Shown here: piece after piece, positions 33,220 to 42,395 of the stretch
Numbering within the stretch: position 1 is the first letter of the stretch
Layout: each line of letters opens with the position of its first letter
Source of the DNA: Ohtaekwangia sp.
GTDB lineage: Bacteria; Bacteroidota; Bacteroidia; Cytophagales; Cyclobacteriaceae
Direction of reading: 5' to 3'
Assembly (NCBI GenBank): GCA_021155195.1
Contig: JAJNPV010000042.1
Coordinates: 682,001 to 746,000 of the forward strand
DNA: 64,000 bases
Notes under the pieces: model-generated
Databases searched by the model: none
The model's input: the letters and a program-made list of their open reading frames with translations, nothing else
Told to the model about the DNA's origin: nothing
Translations under genes and position numbers: made by a program

Positions 33220-35058
33220 CTACAATTCCTCCGGTTGATCGTTCCCTAGCGAAAAAAAGAACGTGGCCCCCTCATTTACTTTTGCCTCCGCCCAGACCTT
33301 CCCACCATGTTTAGTAACAATGCGGTTAACAATTGCTAACCCCACACCCGTGCCTTCAAAATCAACAGCGGAATGAAGCCGTTGAAAGACACCAAAAAGT
33401 TTATCATAATAATCCATATCAAAGCCGGCACCATTATCTTTTACATAATAAACATTACCATCAGATTTTAGGCAACCAATTTCAATAACAATTTTTTCTT
33501 TGCGCCGGGAATATTTGATAGCGTTTGAAATCAGGTTTACCCAAATCTGCTTGATCGTACTCTGATCGCCATAGGCAGGCGGCAAAGGCAATACGGTGAT
33601 GGAGAGTGCGTCATGGCGTGAAAGGCTTTCCTGCTCCTCGACAATGGCGTGGACAATATCCGCCATGGATACCGAAGATTTCATTAAAGCTTTTCTACCC
33701 AGCCGCGAGAACGCTAACAGATCATCAATAAGCTGTCCCATTTTCTCACCATTTTTCAGAATAATGGTGATCAGTCGTTTTGCTTCATCATCAAACGAAC
33801 CTTCATACTCCTCAGCAAGAATGTTCATATACCCGTGGATAGATCGAAGGGGAGCCCGTAAATCATGGGACACGGAATAGGAGAAAGATTCCAACTCCTG
33901 ATTGACTGCCTCCAGTTCTTGCGTCCGCTCGGCAACCATATCAGAAAGTTTTTGATTGAATCGTTTTATTTCCGTTTCTGCCCGCTTCCTTTCTGTGACG
34001 TCAGTGATAAATCCACAGAAAGATATTTCGGCACCGGTCCTTAAAACACTAATCGATAACTCTATTGGAAACTCGCTTCCTTCCTTCCGCACGGCAGTGA
34101 GTTCGAGAAGCTTGCCAATAACGGCACCTTCACCGGTTTGGAAATAATGTTCAAGCCCCTTGCGATGTGCAACTCGGAAATTTTCCGGAATAATGGTGGA
34201 AGCCAATTCATTTCCAATTGCCTCGGTCCGAATCCACCCAAACATATCTTCTGCCCGTTTATTCCAATCGGTTATAATTCCCTTGGCATCCATGACAATC
34301 ACGGCGCTCATCGCCGAGTTAACAACTGCATGCAGTTTGACACTGCTTTCACTTAACGCATGGGTTTGTTCTTCAATCCGTGTCAACATATGATTAAACG
34401 CGTCGGTCAAGGATCCGATCTCATCATGATCATATTTTCGAGCACGCACAGAATAATCTTGCCTGTCTGAAATTGCTTTTGCGGTACCCGCCAACGCTAA
34501 AATAGGAGCTGAAATTTGTCGCTGTAAATTCCTGGAAAGCAAATAGGCAAGCAACAAGGCGATCGCAATTACCAATAGGGTAATACCTCCATAAAGACGG
34601 AAACGCTCATACATAAAGCTCATATCGGATAATAGGTATAAGGTTCCGATCCGCTTACCTTCTTGCTCAATTGATATGAGTCCATGAAGATGGGCGTCCT
34701 CAAACCGAAATCCATTGGCTCCTAACGCAATAGGCAAGCGTTCCCCCGTGGGATTAGAAGGATAGCGCGAAAAAAGAAGTCCTTCGTTCGTATAGATCCC
34801 CGCCACCTTAATCTGCGGGTCGGCTTTGAGGGCCTGCAGGATTTCTTCCGCAGCTTCTGCGTCATCAAAAGTCAATGCAGCCGTGCTGTTCGCGGCGATG
34901 ATCTCCCCCAGGATAGACAACTCCCGGATGCTGGTCCTGCGAGAGGTGATAAACTCGTTGATGAAAAGGGCTGAACACGTAAGCAATAAAACCACAGTGC
35001 AAGTCAACAGAATGACATGCATGAGTTTTTGTGTTATACTCGAACCTTTTAGCGCCAT
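33220..35058 (-). CDS. Membrane sensor kinase: CHASE8-like sensor, HAMP, PAS, HisKA, HATPase
   Basis: A 612-residue kinase from ATG 35058 (MALKGSSITQKLMHVIL); a TTG two codons upstream overlaps the previous stop. TM1 is about residues 12-33. The periplasmic domain has LGEIIAANSTAALTFDDAEA and AGIYTNEGLLFSRYP, typical of CHASE8. TM2 is about 155-177, HAMP about 178-232, PAS about 240-360 (VNSAMSAVIVMDAKGIITDWN). HisKA has His398 in YSVSHDLRAPLRSI and the HATPase is at about 485-605. CHASE8 kinases commonly accompany YfiR proteins, here two bases upstream. The operon also carries a TonB receptor and receiver protein, so the sensed signal may come through the envelope. Confidence 0.93.
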   Translation of the reverse strand: MALKGSSITQKLMHVILLTCTVVLLLTCSALFINEFITSRRTSIRELSILGEIIAANSTAALTFDDAEAAEEILQALKADPQIKVAGIYTNEGLLFSRYPSNPTGERLPIALGANGFRFEDAHLHGLISIEQEGKRIGTLYLLSDMSFMYERFRLYGGITLLVIAIALLLAYLLSRNLQRQISAPILALAGTAKAISDRQDYSVRARKYDHDEIGSLTDAFNHMLTRIEEQTHALSESSVKLHAVVNSAMSAVIVMDAKGIITDWNKRAEDMFGWIRTEAIGNELASTIIPENFRVAHRKGLEHYFQTGEGAVIGKLLELTAVRKEGSEFPIELSISVLRTGAEISFCGFITDVTERKRAETEIKRFNQKLSDMVAERTQELEAVNQELESFSYSVSHDLRAPLRSIHGYMNILAEEYEGSFDDEAKRLITIILKNGEKMGQLIDDLLAFSRLGRKALMKSSVSMADIVHAIVEEQESLSRHDALSITVLPLPPAYGDQSTIKQIWVNLISNAIKYSRRKEKIVIEIGCLKSDGNVYYVKDNGAGFDMDYYDKLFGVFQRLHSAVDFEGTGVGLAIVNRIVTKHGGKVWAEAKVNEGATFFFSLGNDQPEEL

Positions 35059-35060
35059 CT

Positions 35061-35615
35061 TCAATGCGGTTGGGATTCGACAATGTCTGCCAGCCTTAAT
35101 AGCTTGGAACTACAAACGAGTTCCTCCTTTTTTACTGCACCCAGGTTGATGCGGATGCGTGTTTTGTTTGCCTCCGTATAAAGCCGGATCATACCGCCAA
35201 GCCTTGCGAAGTTGGATGCGTCACTAACCGTCAGGATGTGTCTCGATGTCAGGCGATCCAGAATGGTTTTTATTTCATCTTTATCGGCAGGAATAATATA
35301 AAGAATGTGACAAGCCGCAATTTCTTCAACGCGATTAAAACGCCGAATGACCAGGGGATGTCTTTTAACGCGCTCATTCTTAACGGCCACATCCAAATAG
35401 GAGCCAAAAGGATCCTTACCCAAAATGCCAATCACAAAAGGGCTGTCATCGTCGGGAAGTACATCCAACGGCCATTCCACATATTGGGAAAAATTGAAAA
35501 GGAAAACAGCCTTAATCTTATACTCGTTCGAAGGTTCAGGTTGAACCTCGCGGTATGAGCAAAGCAAACATGAAATCGGCACCCCAAAGTACAGTATAAA
35601 CACGCGAACGTTCAT
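35061..35615 (-). CDS. YfiR-family (DUF4154) periplasmic regulator
   Basis: A 184-residue protein with an N-terminal signal or lipoprotein-like segment (ILYFGVPISCLLC). The YfiR/DUF4154 core reads EYKIKAVFLFNFSQYVEWP, then FVIGILGKDPFGSYLD, CHILYIIPADKDE, and DASNFARLGGMIRLY. YfiR is known as a periplasmic repressor of the diguanylate cyclase YfiN (Pseudomonas). Here no GGDEF protein is present, and the neighbouring output is a histidine kinase with a CHASE8-like domain of the same kind as the YfiN sensor. I infer that it controls that kinase. It overlaps the TonB receptor gene by 4 bp and ends 2 bp before the kinase. Confidence 0.88.
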   Translation of the reverse strand: MNVRVFILYFGVPISCLLCSYREVQPEPSNEYKIKAVFLFNFSQYVEWPLDVLPDDDSPFVIGILGKDPFGSYLDVAVKNERVKRHPLVIRRFNRVEEIAACHILYIIPADKDEIKTILDRLTSRHILTVSDASNFARLGGMIRLYTEANKTRIRINLGAVKKEELVCSSKLLRLADIVESQPH

Positions 35616-37693
35616 CGTTGAAAAGCTACCTTAACGTAAAAGCTCCGCTCAACATCAGCCCTCGGATTCGGACTGGAGATTACATACTCAGTGTGGTGTG
35701 CGTTCAAAAGATTTTGACCCGTAACCGAAACCTCTAAATTTTTTCTCGGGAACCAGGCCAGCTTGACATCGAACTCCGAATAGTGTGGAACAGTACCAGG
35801 CACACCTCCATTGTTGTATTGAAAGGAGTCCACAAACCGAAACCCACCATACACCTCAACGCTATGGGATAGGTTGATGAAGGACCGAATGGAAAATTGA
35901 TTCCTCGGATCGGCAGTTTCATTCAGCGCCTGATTGAAATCTTCCTTGCCCGGCTCAACACGGATATCTTCCCGAAGCAACATATAACCGCCGCTCATCC
36001 GCCACCAGTCAGCAACCTGATACGTCAGCCGCCATTCAAATCCATAAGTTTCCCCTTCAAGATTATTTTCGTAGAAGAGTGGAAAAGTAAGCCCGTATTG
36101 ATCCGGTGGACTTTGGCTGGTGCTCCGGACCCGATCATATACATGATAGAACCCCGAAAGAGAGCTGGTGAGCTTTGTGCCTACCTGCATCCGATGCCCG
36201 ATTTCATAGGCGATCAAAGTCTCCGATCGAAAGTTCGCGCCCCCAACGAGAAGATTCTCCACAATGGGCGCAAAGCCAGGGGTAGGTATCCGGATGTGCC
36301 TATCAATTCGGGAAGGCATTCTCACAGCCCGCGAAACGGCCGTCCACAACAGTTGCTTTGAGATAAGATTCCATTGTAACCTCACGCTTGGCTCATATTC
36401 AAATCCTGTATAATCATTATGTTCCACCTTCGAGCCAACCGTAAAAGAAAGATTATCGGACAGCGAAAGTTCATCCTGCATAAACACGCTGAATAAGTTT
36501 CGGTCTAATACTGTAGGCGTGAATGCAAGGCCCGGTGCATTCTTGACTTCATCATGCGTATATCGGTAGCCAAGACCCCACACAAAATGGTGGTGGCCGC
36601 CCAGCCTTAACGAATGTTGAAAATCAAGGTCATAGGTATTCAGATCATCTTGCAAGCTCCCCGCAGGCGAAAGCACAATGGAATTGTCATTCGTCCTTGA
36701 CTCAGCGACGTCTTGCTTAAGGAATGTTCTGTCATAATAGACCTGAAGCCGCATCTCAGAATTTTCAGAAAAAATGTGCGACCACCTCCCAAGAATGTTT
36801 CCTCCCCGCTGATCGGACTTACCACCCACAGAAAGGTTCGCCTGACCATTATAATAATCCCCCTGAATGGTGAATTCATTTTTTTCAGAAGATTTTGAAT
36901 CCATCCTAAATCCTCCCTGTCCCATACGCCAGGAGTCGGAGGCGGCTTCGCCGTCTGGAAAAACAGACTCATCACGATCGAAATATTTTCCGTACACGCG
37001 AAGCGAAACATTCTCTCCAAGTTGCGCTCCATACCGCATTCCCGTGGATCCTCGGAGTTGAGTTCCAACGCCGCCCTCCACATACAGTCCCTGTGTGTCA
37101 CTTACTTTTTTGGTAATTATATTGATCACGCCATTCACAGCGTTGGCACCCCACAAGGTTCCACCGGGGCCACTGATTACTTCAATGCGTTCGATGTCCT
37201 CTAACAAATAATCTTGGCGATCCCAAAATATGCCGGAGAACAGGGGGGTATAAACTGTCCTGCCGTCAATAAGAACAAGAAGTTTATTGGCAAGGTCAGT
37301 GTTGAATCCACGGGCACTGATCGCCCAGTCATGCGAATTTTTTTGGGCAACATGAAGATTGGTCGCAAGCCGTAATGCCTCGGGTATGCTGGTCGCCCCC
37401 GAACGTCTGATATCCTCATCGGTGATCACCTGGATGGCCGAGGCTGCTTCTGTTAACTTCTCGGCGCGCTTCGAAACGGAGATGACTTCAATGCTTAACA
37501 ATTCTTCCATGCTTAACTTCTTCAACGTATCCAATGTCAACAGATCTTGTTTCGTCTGACCAAAAAGTAATCCTGAACTCGAAGCCAGCAAAAGAAAAAT
37601 AAGCAGACCGGAAAATGATTTTATATTAGAAACACGTGCAGGTTGAATCCACACCCTGGAATGAACATCGACCTCTGATCTTCTTTCATTCAT
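35612..37693 (-). CDS. TonB-dependent receptor associated with YfiR and a sensor kinase
   Basis: A 693-residue outer-membrane receptor; ATG 37693 overlaps the receiver gene stop as ATGA. The signal segment lies at about 27-46. It is followed by a short N-terminal motif LSMEELLSIEVISVSKR characteristic of receptors of this operon type. The plug domain (about 65-175) has AIQVITDEDIRRSGATSIPE, LVLIDGRTVYTPLFSG and GPGGTLWGANAVNGVINIIT. The barrel ends in YVKVAFQR. Such receptors sit with YfiR proteins and PAS/HAMP signalling proteins in many Gram-negatives, and probably sense rather than only import a ligand. The ligand is unknown. Confidence 0.92.
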   Translation of the reverse strand: MNERRSEVDVHSRVWIQPARVSNIKSFSGLLIFLLLASSSGLLFGQTKQDLLTLDTLKKLSMEELLSIEVISVSKRAEKLTEAASAIQVITDEDIRRSGATSIPEALRLATNLHVAQKNSHDWAISARGFNTDLANKLLVLIDGRTVYTPLFSGIFWDRQDYLLEDIERIEVISGPGGTLWGANAVNGVINIITKKVSDTQGLYVEGGVGTQLRGSTGMRYGAQLGENVSLRVYGKYFDRDESVFPDGEAASDSWRMGQGGFRMDSKSSEKNEFTIQGDYYNGQANLSVGGKSDQRGGNILGRWSHIFSENSEMRLQVYYDRTFLKQDVAESRTNDNSIVLSPAGSLQDDLNTYDLDFQHSLRLGGHHHFVWGLGYRYTHDEVKNAPGLAFTPTVLDRNLFSVFMQDELSLSDNLSFTVGSKVEHNDYTGFEYEPSVRLQWNLISKQLLWTAVSRAVRMPSRIDRHIRIPTPGFAPIVENLLVGGANFRSETLIAYEIGHRMQVGTKLTSSLSGFYHVYDRVRSTSQSPPDQYGLTFPLFYENNLEGETYGFEWRLTYQVADWWRMSGGYMLLREDIRVEPGKEDFNQALNETADPRNQFSIRSFINLSHSVEVYGGFRFVDSFQYNNGGVPGTVPHYSEFDVKLAWFPRKNLEVSVTGQNLLNAHHTEYVISSPNPRADVERSFYVKVAFQR

Positions 37694-38133
37694 ATGATGG
37701 CCTTGTTTACCACCATCCAATACATCCCCAATCCATTGATCGTTTTTGAAAAATCATTAAAATTCACAGGCTTCACAATGTAACTGTTGGCACCCAAATC
37801 ATAGGCCTTCTTAACATCGGGATGCTCCGCCGAGGAGGTCAGGATTACGATTGGAATACTCCTCATTTGCGGATCTTGCTTTAGTTTCTCAAGAACCTCC
37901 AATCCACTGACTTTTGGCATCTTCAAATCCAACAAAATGACCTTCGGCATTCGATTAATGTTCCGCCTCGAAAATTCACCCCGGCCAAAAATAAAATCCA
38001 ATGCCTTCGCACCATCCTCCAGGTGGATAAGATTGTTCGCCAACTTTTGTTTCTTAAGGGTTCGGATCGTTAGCTCCGCATCCGCTGGATCGTCTTCAAC
38101 AATCAAAATTTCAACTTCCTGGTTGTCTGTCAT
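37690..38133 (-). CDS. Single-domain response regulator (Rcp1-like)
   Basis: A 147-residue stand-alone receiver: VEILIVEDDPADAELTIRTL, Asp69 in VILLDLKMPKVSGLEVLEKL, Thr/Ser in VILTSSAEHP and Lys in SYIVKPVNF. The loop DFIFGRGEFSRRNINRMP is typical of the Rcp1 subgroup that serves SYSVSHDLRAP-type kinases, which matches the kinase at the end of its operon. It is the first gene of the operon receiver - TonB receptor - YfiR - kinase, with coupling overlaps, and has a palindromic site 57 bp upstream. Confidence 0.92.
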   Translation of the reverse strand: MTDNQEVEILIVEDDPADAELTIRTLKKQKLANNLIHLEDGAKALDFIFGRGEFSRRNINRMPKVILLDLKMPKVSGLEVLEKLKQDPQMRSIPIVILTSSAEHPDVKKAYDLGANSYIVKPVNFNDFSKTINGLGMYWMVVNKAII

Positions 38134-38189
38134 CGATGATTCATTTTGGGATAAGATAGGTCAGGAACGATTAGGTGCGTGGTATGAAG

Positions 38190-38204
38190 TAGGAGTAACT
38201 CCTA
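38190..38204. promoter_or_regulatory. Palindromic operator-like site, copy 3
   Basis: TAGGAGTAACTCCTA, perfect except the central base, 57 bp before the start of the receiver gene on the minus strand. Confidence 0.75.
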
Positions 38205-38350
38205 TTCCGTTTACAAGCGGAACTGTTTTTCCCACCAATGCGTGGTCGTCAACCCACTTCATTCGGCTAATAGAAAAACAACCACATGCTCAATTTTTTT
38301 ACGCCCAACAGCGCGCACGCATAGACTCCAAATCACACGCGATAAAAAAA

Positions 38351-38365
38351 TGGGAGTTACTCCTA
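38351..38365. promoter_or_regulatory. Palindromic operator-like site, copy 4
   Basis: TGGGAGTTACTCCTA, one mismatch from the palindrome consensus (A to G at position 2), 87 bp before the ATG of the lipoprotein gene at 38452; followed by TATATAG. Confidence 0.65.
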
Positions 38366-38451
38366 TATAGTTGAGCTATTGTCCAGCGCAGGCAATAACT
38401 AGCAGTCGAAAGTAAGTAAGTACTGTAAATTAATTTTTAACCATACTCATT

Positions 38452-38952
38452 ATGAAAAGATCGCTCATAAACGCAACAACATTTATCATCCTCTTTTCAC
38501 TGACTCTTTCTTGCAACGAGCAAGAAGTGACAGTGAACCCGGTGGATTCGTTTTTTTCACAGCCCATTTCAGATGGACACAGTAAACGCTCTGGCAATGC
38601 AAGGAGTGGAGATCAGTTATTTGACGGGTCTGAAGGGGATCCCATCGATCTTAAAACCGCTACCCGGTGGGCGGCTAACTATAAAGCCACCCTGGCAAAT
38701 CCCGAGGAAATCCGGGCGCATTTTTTTGGCACCGAAATCATCCAACAGTTGCTGAATGAATCGGGGTGCGTTGGGATCAGGATCTATTATGCACTGGATG
38801 ATAACGGTGTAAAAAAACTTTTGCTGGTGGGCGTTGATGCGGCAGGCGAAGATTTACGGCCGGCAGACGAATCAACGATGGGCGAGGGTGGAAATGTGGT
38901 TGCGGACTTTTCATTTCCTTGTCCGGATTACTGCCCAGACCGAACACTTTAG
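38452..38952 (+). CDS. Small lipoprotein of unknown function
   Basis: A 166-residue lipoprotein: N-terminal hydrophobic stretch with lipobox LTLSC (Cys21), then a disordered linker rich in Ser and Gly and a folded C-terminal part (about 65-160). That part includes DPIDLKTATRWAANYKAT and GCVGIRIYYALDDNGVKKLL, ending with two Cys near PCPDYCPDRTL. The IRIYYALDDNGVKKLLLVGVD pattern resembles small Bacteroidota proteins that measure or bind something at the cell surface. It starts the operon lipoprotein - 7TM protein - HisKA_3 kinase - LuxR regulator, so a role as an extracytoplasmic sensor component is plausible but unproven. Confidence 0.75.
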   Translation: MKRSLINATTFIILFSLTLSCNEQEVTVNPVDSFFSQPISDGHSKRSGNARSGDQLFDGSEGDPIDLKTATRWAANYKATLANPEEIRAHFFGTEIIQQLLNESGCVGIRIYYALDDNGVKKLLLVGVDAAGEDLRPADESTMGEGGNVVADFSFPCPDYCPDRTL

Positions 38953-38989
38953 TCTTAGTATATTTACCGCTCCCACAAATGTATTGTTA

Positions 38990-39655
38990 ATGCAGCTTGA
39001 ATTTTTGATCGCGTATTCTTCGTTCGGATCAATTTCGATTCCACTTTTAATTGCAGCGCTGCAGTGGAATAGAATGACCGATGAATTAAAGACCTTGAGG
39101 ACGCTTTTGATATTATCCTTATTAGCTGACTTAATTTCTATTATCCTTATTCGGTTTTCTATTAATACCTATTGGGTTGGGAATATTTTTATGATAACGC
39201 AATTAGCTTTATTGATCATAGTTTTCAGGAGCCAGTTACAGTATCATTTGGCAATTAATTCAATCTTGCTGATATCAATATTATTTTGCCTGCTAAACAT
39301 TGGATTCATACAGGGGCCGTTTGTGTTTAATTCATTATCAAATGTGGTCGCTTGTCTCATCCTCATTAGTTTTTGCCTGTACTATTTTTATCGTTTGTTG
39401 AACGATCTCCCTACCATCCACATCCAGCATCTGCCCATGCTATGGATTTCATTTGGTGTATTGACTTATTATGGTGGAAATTTCTTTTTGTTCCTTGTGA
39501 AAAATTACCTCACCTACGGTGAAGCGGGTTCGCACAAGCTCATGTGGATTTTACATAACTTGCTAAACATCGTTAAAAATGTACTTTTTGCCATCGGTCT
39601 ATGGAAGGGTTATCGCAAGGTGAGGTCATCTACATTATCGTCCTCGGCTCCTTAG
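38990..39655 (+). CDS. Seven-helix membrane protein, possible sensor subunit
   Basis: A 221-residue integral membrane protein from ATG 38990 (MQLEFLIAYSSFGSISIPLL); the upstream frame runs through the lipoprotein 3' end. About seven hydrophobic helices fill the protein, with WNRMTDELKTLRTLLILS in the first loop and HKLMWILHNLLNIVKNVLF before the last helix. Its last 55 bases overlap the kinase gene, whose own single N-terminal helix is short. That arrangement suggests the 7TM protein supplies the membrane-sensing part to the kinase. No established family name is certain. Confidence 0.78.
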   Translation: MQLEFLIAYSSFGSISIPLLIAALQWNRMTDELKTLRTLLILSLLADLISIILIRFSINTYWVGNIFMITQLALLIIVFRSQLQYHLAINSILLISILFCLLNIGFIQGPFVFNSLSNVVACLILISFCLYYFYRLLNDLPTIHIQHLPMLWISFGVLTYYGGNFFLFLVKNYLTYGEAGSHKLMWILHNLLNIVKNVLFAIGLWKGYRKVRSSTLSSSAP

Positions 39656-40395
39656 GGATGCTTTTGCTAATAACGGGATTTGCAATATTTATATCGATGT
39701 ATCAAAGACGGATGTTACAAGAACAGGAAAAGAGAAGAGTCATTGAACTGGCTTATCAGCAACAGATGATCCAGTCACAAATCGATTCCCAGGAAAACGA
39801 ACGCAAGCGAATAGCTGCGGATCTTCATGACTCGATTGGATCGCTGCTCTGGGCGGCCAAACTCAACATTGCCTACCTGGGAAGGCTGTCAAACTTTGAT
39901 GGCGAAATGAAAGATTCGTATCAGGAGACGATGAAGATACTCGATGAATCCATAAACTCGGTAAAAAGAATCTCCTGGGAACTCACGCCGGAGGCATTTC
40001 ACCACACCGGATTCTCGTCCTCCATTAGAGAACTGTGTTCACGACTCGATGGCAAAGGTCAGGTGATCGCATTCAAGGAAAAAGGTCATCAATTATTTTG
40101 GAAGGACGACCGCGCACTAATGACATTTAGAATCGTTCAGGAACTGCTTAACAATGCAGTGAAGCATGCCAAGGCAACGAATATTTTAATCAACGTTTCC
40201 TGGAGTTCTGATAGCGTAGTCATCGATGTGCAGGACGATGGAATCGGGTTCACGCTCAATGACAAAATCAGGAACGGGGTAGGGTGGTGGAACATCACCC
40301 ATCGTTCCAAAATGATCGATGCCATGGTCGAGGTAAAGGAAAATCGACAACTCGGATCAGAGATCGAAGTAACCGTACCCCTGCGTCATGAATAA
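39601..40395 (+). CDS. HisKA_3-type sensor histidine kinase (NarX/DegS class)
   Basis: A 264-residue kinase with one N-terminal membrane helix (about 9-33) and a short coiled coil. The HisKA_3 phosphoacceptor block is RKRIAADLHDSIGSLLWAAK with His76, and the HATPase (about 165-260) shows RIVQELLNNAVKHAKAT and DDGIGF. There is no separate periplasmic domain, so input likely comes from partners such as the overlapping 7TM protein and lipoprotein. The LuxR regulator overlaps its 3' end by 8 bp and is the obvious cognate. Confidence 0.92.
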   Translation: MEGLSQGEVIYIIVLGSLGMLLLITGFAIFISMYQRRMLQEQEKRRVIELAYQQQMIQSQIDSQENERKRIAADLHDSIGSLLWAAKLNIAYLGRLSNFDGEMKDSYQETMKILDESINSVKRISWELTPEAFHHTGFSSSIRELCSRLDGKGQVIAFKEKGHQLFWKDDRALMTFRIVQELLNNAVKHAKATNILINVSWSSDSVVIDVQDDGIGFTLNDKIRNGVGWWNITHRSKMIDAMVEVKENRQLGSEIEVTVPLRHE

Positions 40396-41032
40396 ACTGA
40401 AAACATACATTGCAGACGATCATACATTCGTCCGCAAAGGGATGATTCGTTTATTAAATACCTTCGATCGGATCGGGGAAGTGAAAGAAGCTGCCAACGG
40501 AAATGAACTCATCGCCCTTGTTAAAAAGTCAACACCTGATCTGGTCGTGCTCGATCTTGAAATGCCTGAAAAGAATGGATTTGATACGGCCAGGTATTTG
40601 ATCGATCACTATCCTGACGTAGGAATTTTGATTCTCACAATGCACACCGAAGAAGTACTCATTCTCAACTTAATTGAATTAGGCGTACATGGTTTTCTAA
40701 ACAAAAGCGCAGAACCCGAAGAGGTTGAACGAGCCCTTTATGCCGTAGCTGACAATGACTTCTATCGGAATGAAATCGTTAATCATGCCCTGCGAAGCGG
40801 AGTGCGAAGAAGTACCGAAGCCACGGCCGCAAAGCTTAGCCCTCGGGAACTTGAAATCCTCCTGCTCATTTGTAAGGAACTCACTCCATCTGAAATTAGC
40901 ACGCGCTTGCAAATCAGTGAAAAAACGTTCTTCAACCATCGATCGAATATCCTAATCAAAATAGGAGCCCGTGGAAATGTGGGGTTGGTAAAATATGCTT
41001 ACCAAAATCACCTGCTGGAATTGCCGGCCTAG
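40388..41032 (+). CDS. LuxR/NarL-family response regulator
   Basis: A 214-residue regulator: receiver with Asp56 in LVVLDLEMPEKNGF and Lys in FLNKSA, then LuxR-type HTH (about 145-205: LSPRELEILLLICKELTPSE, RLQISEKTFFNHRSNIL). It overlaps the HisKA_3 kinase gene by 8 bp. Together with the regulator at 31110 it is a candidate to bind the six TAGGAGTwACTCCTA palindromes; copy 4 lies in front of its own operon, consistent with autoregulation. Its stop overlaps the convergent gene at 41029 by 4 bp. Confidence 0.93.
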   Translation: MNKLKTYIADDHTFVRKGMIRLLNTFDRIGEVKEAANGNELIALVKKSTPDLVVLDLEMPEKNGFDTARYLIDHYPDVGILILTMHTEEVLILNLIELGVHGFLNKSAEPEEVERALYAVADNDFYRNEIVNHALRSGVRRSTEATAAKLSPRELEILLLICKELTPSEISTRLQISEKTFFNHRSNILIKIGARGNVGLVKYAYQNHLLELPA

Positions 41033-41304
41033 CACGCGGTCGGCAGGGCGGCGTACCAATCAAAGTACTTCACTGCACGTTCGCTGAAAAGATTCCTGCG
41101 GGTTCGATGAAATTCAGATTCATACCATTCGCAATACAAAATGCAATGCTTCATCTTTCGATACCGACAAACCTCTATCACCACCATCAATTGATCCCCT
41201 TTCTTTAACTGCACCGTATCTCCTACCTTGAACGTCGAGGATGGACCAAGGAGCCATATTTTAATCCTCCACAATAAGACAATTGCTTTTCTTTTAATAG
41301 ACAT
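41029..41304 (-). CDS. Small basic protein, DUF2158-like (YodC-type)
   Basis: A 91-residue protein. After a short basic hydrophobic N-terminus (MSIKRKAIVLLWRIKIWLL) comes FKVGDTVQLKKGDQLMVVIE with a later HCILYCEWYESEFHRTR. The kGDxVxLkxGxxMxV and CxWY pattern matches the DUF2158/YodC family of small SH3-like proteins of unknown role. Similar sequences often lie near two-component genes in Bacteroidota. It is separated by 10 bp from the stop of the receiver gene on the same strand, so both may be one transcript. Confidence 0.65.
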   Translation of the reverse strand: MSIKRKAIVLLWRIKIWLLGPSSTFKVGDTVQLKKGDQLMVVIEVCRYRKMKHCILYCEWYESEFHRTRRNLFSERAVKYFDWYAALPTAC

Positions 41305-41314
41305 AACAGCGTAT

Positions 41315-41695
41315 TTAGGTTAGAAGGGTTCGGATGTCGGCCTCCGTTATGGGCTTTGTCAAAAATGTTTCGATGCCCAATTCTTTTGCGCGGGCCAAAT
41401 CCCCGGGGTTATCAGAACTGCTCACCATCACAATCTTCACATCACGGATCCCGGGAATGGGAAGATGTCGGAATGCTTCAATAAAACTAAATCCATTCAT
41501 ACAAGGCATATTTATATCGAGGAGAATAATTTCCGGAAGCGAACGCGTGTACTGAAAATATTCGTTGATAAGGGCAATGGCCTGTTGCCCATTCATGGCC
41601 GTATGAATCGAGACCGGAATCCCGGTCCTTTGAATGGCCTTGGTGTTTAAAAGATTGAAGATCGAATCATCATCTACCAGCAAGACATTCTTCAT
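41315..41695 (-). CDS. Single-domain response regulator
   Basis: A 126-residue receiver: VLLVDDDSIFNLLNTKAIQ, phosphoacceptor Asp60 in IILLDINMPCMNGFSF, Ser-Ser in VMVSSSDNPGD and Lys in TFLTKPITE. No output domain, so it probably works by protein contact or as a phosphorelay partner of the kinases nearby. It has a palindromic site 61 bp upstream (41756-41770), nearly the same spacing as the receiver at 37690. The DUF2158-like gene follows. Confidence 0.9.
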   Translation of the reverse strand: MKNVLLVDDDSIFNLLNTKAIQRTGIPVSIHTAMNGQQAIALINEYFQYTRSLPEIILLDINMPCMNGFSFIEAFRHLPIPGIRDVKIVMVSSSDNPGDLARAKELGIETFLTKPITEADIRTLLT

Positions 41696-41755
41696 AACCG
41701 ACCCGTTAAAAACGCCTCTAGATTACAGATTTGCTTTTTGCTATCTTGTTTCGGA

Positions 41756-41770
41756 TAGGAGAAACTCCTA
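41756..41770. promoter_or_regulatory. Palindromic operator-like site, copy 5
   Basis: TAGGAGAAACTCCTA, two arms TAGGAGnnnCTCCTA intact with variant centre, 61 bp before the receiver gene start on the minus strand. Confidence 0.7.
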
Positions 41771-42395
41771 GGCCCAATTGCTCGCACATCCTTATTCTCC
41801 AAGGACAATTTCAATTATTATATTCCACCGACATCGTTGGGTGTTCATCGCACATCAATCACCCTTAGTTATCATGCAATCAAAGCAGCTCGTATGAACC
41901 CGGTGAGCAGTTCAAAGTTTGAATAAGAGATTTAATCCTCCTAAAAACTTTTCAAGTTCTCCGTTGGTTTTGTCGCGATGATTACCTCGATGTTTACCTC
42001 GATGAGATTGAAAGCCACCTTCAACAACACCAACAAAGTCTTAAAACATGGCACAGACTGACCTTCACAGGAAATTGATTGTCTCCAACATATAGCCATG
42101 GACTTGTTCAAACCCGAAATTGAAAGTCCATTGAACAATCTTCTCAGGATCGCATTGAAATATAGCATGGACGATGCCTCTTTCCACCCCATTTGGTTCC
42201 CCACCCCCTTTCATGGATCTCTGTACAAATAAATCCCGGCCTCACATCACAATCACTAAGATCAATCCGAGTCACAGCATTTGCCGTGTGCACAGGCGAC
42301 AAAGAAACGGACCAACCCATTACTTCTTCCTCAGCGCAAAAATTCGGACGCGCTGCTTACCCCTTCGATTTTACGAACATTACTGAAAATTTTAT

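Larger units (their letters stand above)
38134..38451. promoter_or_regulatory. Divergent control region with two palindromic sites
   Basis: A 318-bp region between the receiver operon (minus) and the lipoprotein operon (plus). It holds palindromes at 38190-38204 and 38351-38365, one near each divergent start. No credible gene is present. Confidence 0.7.
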
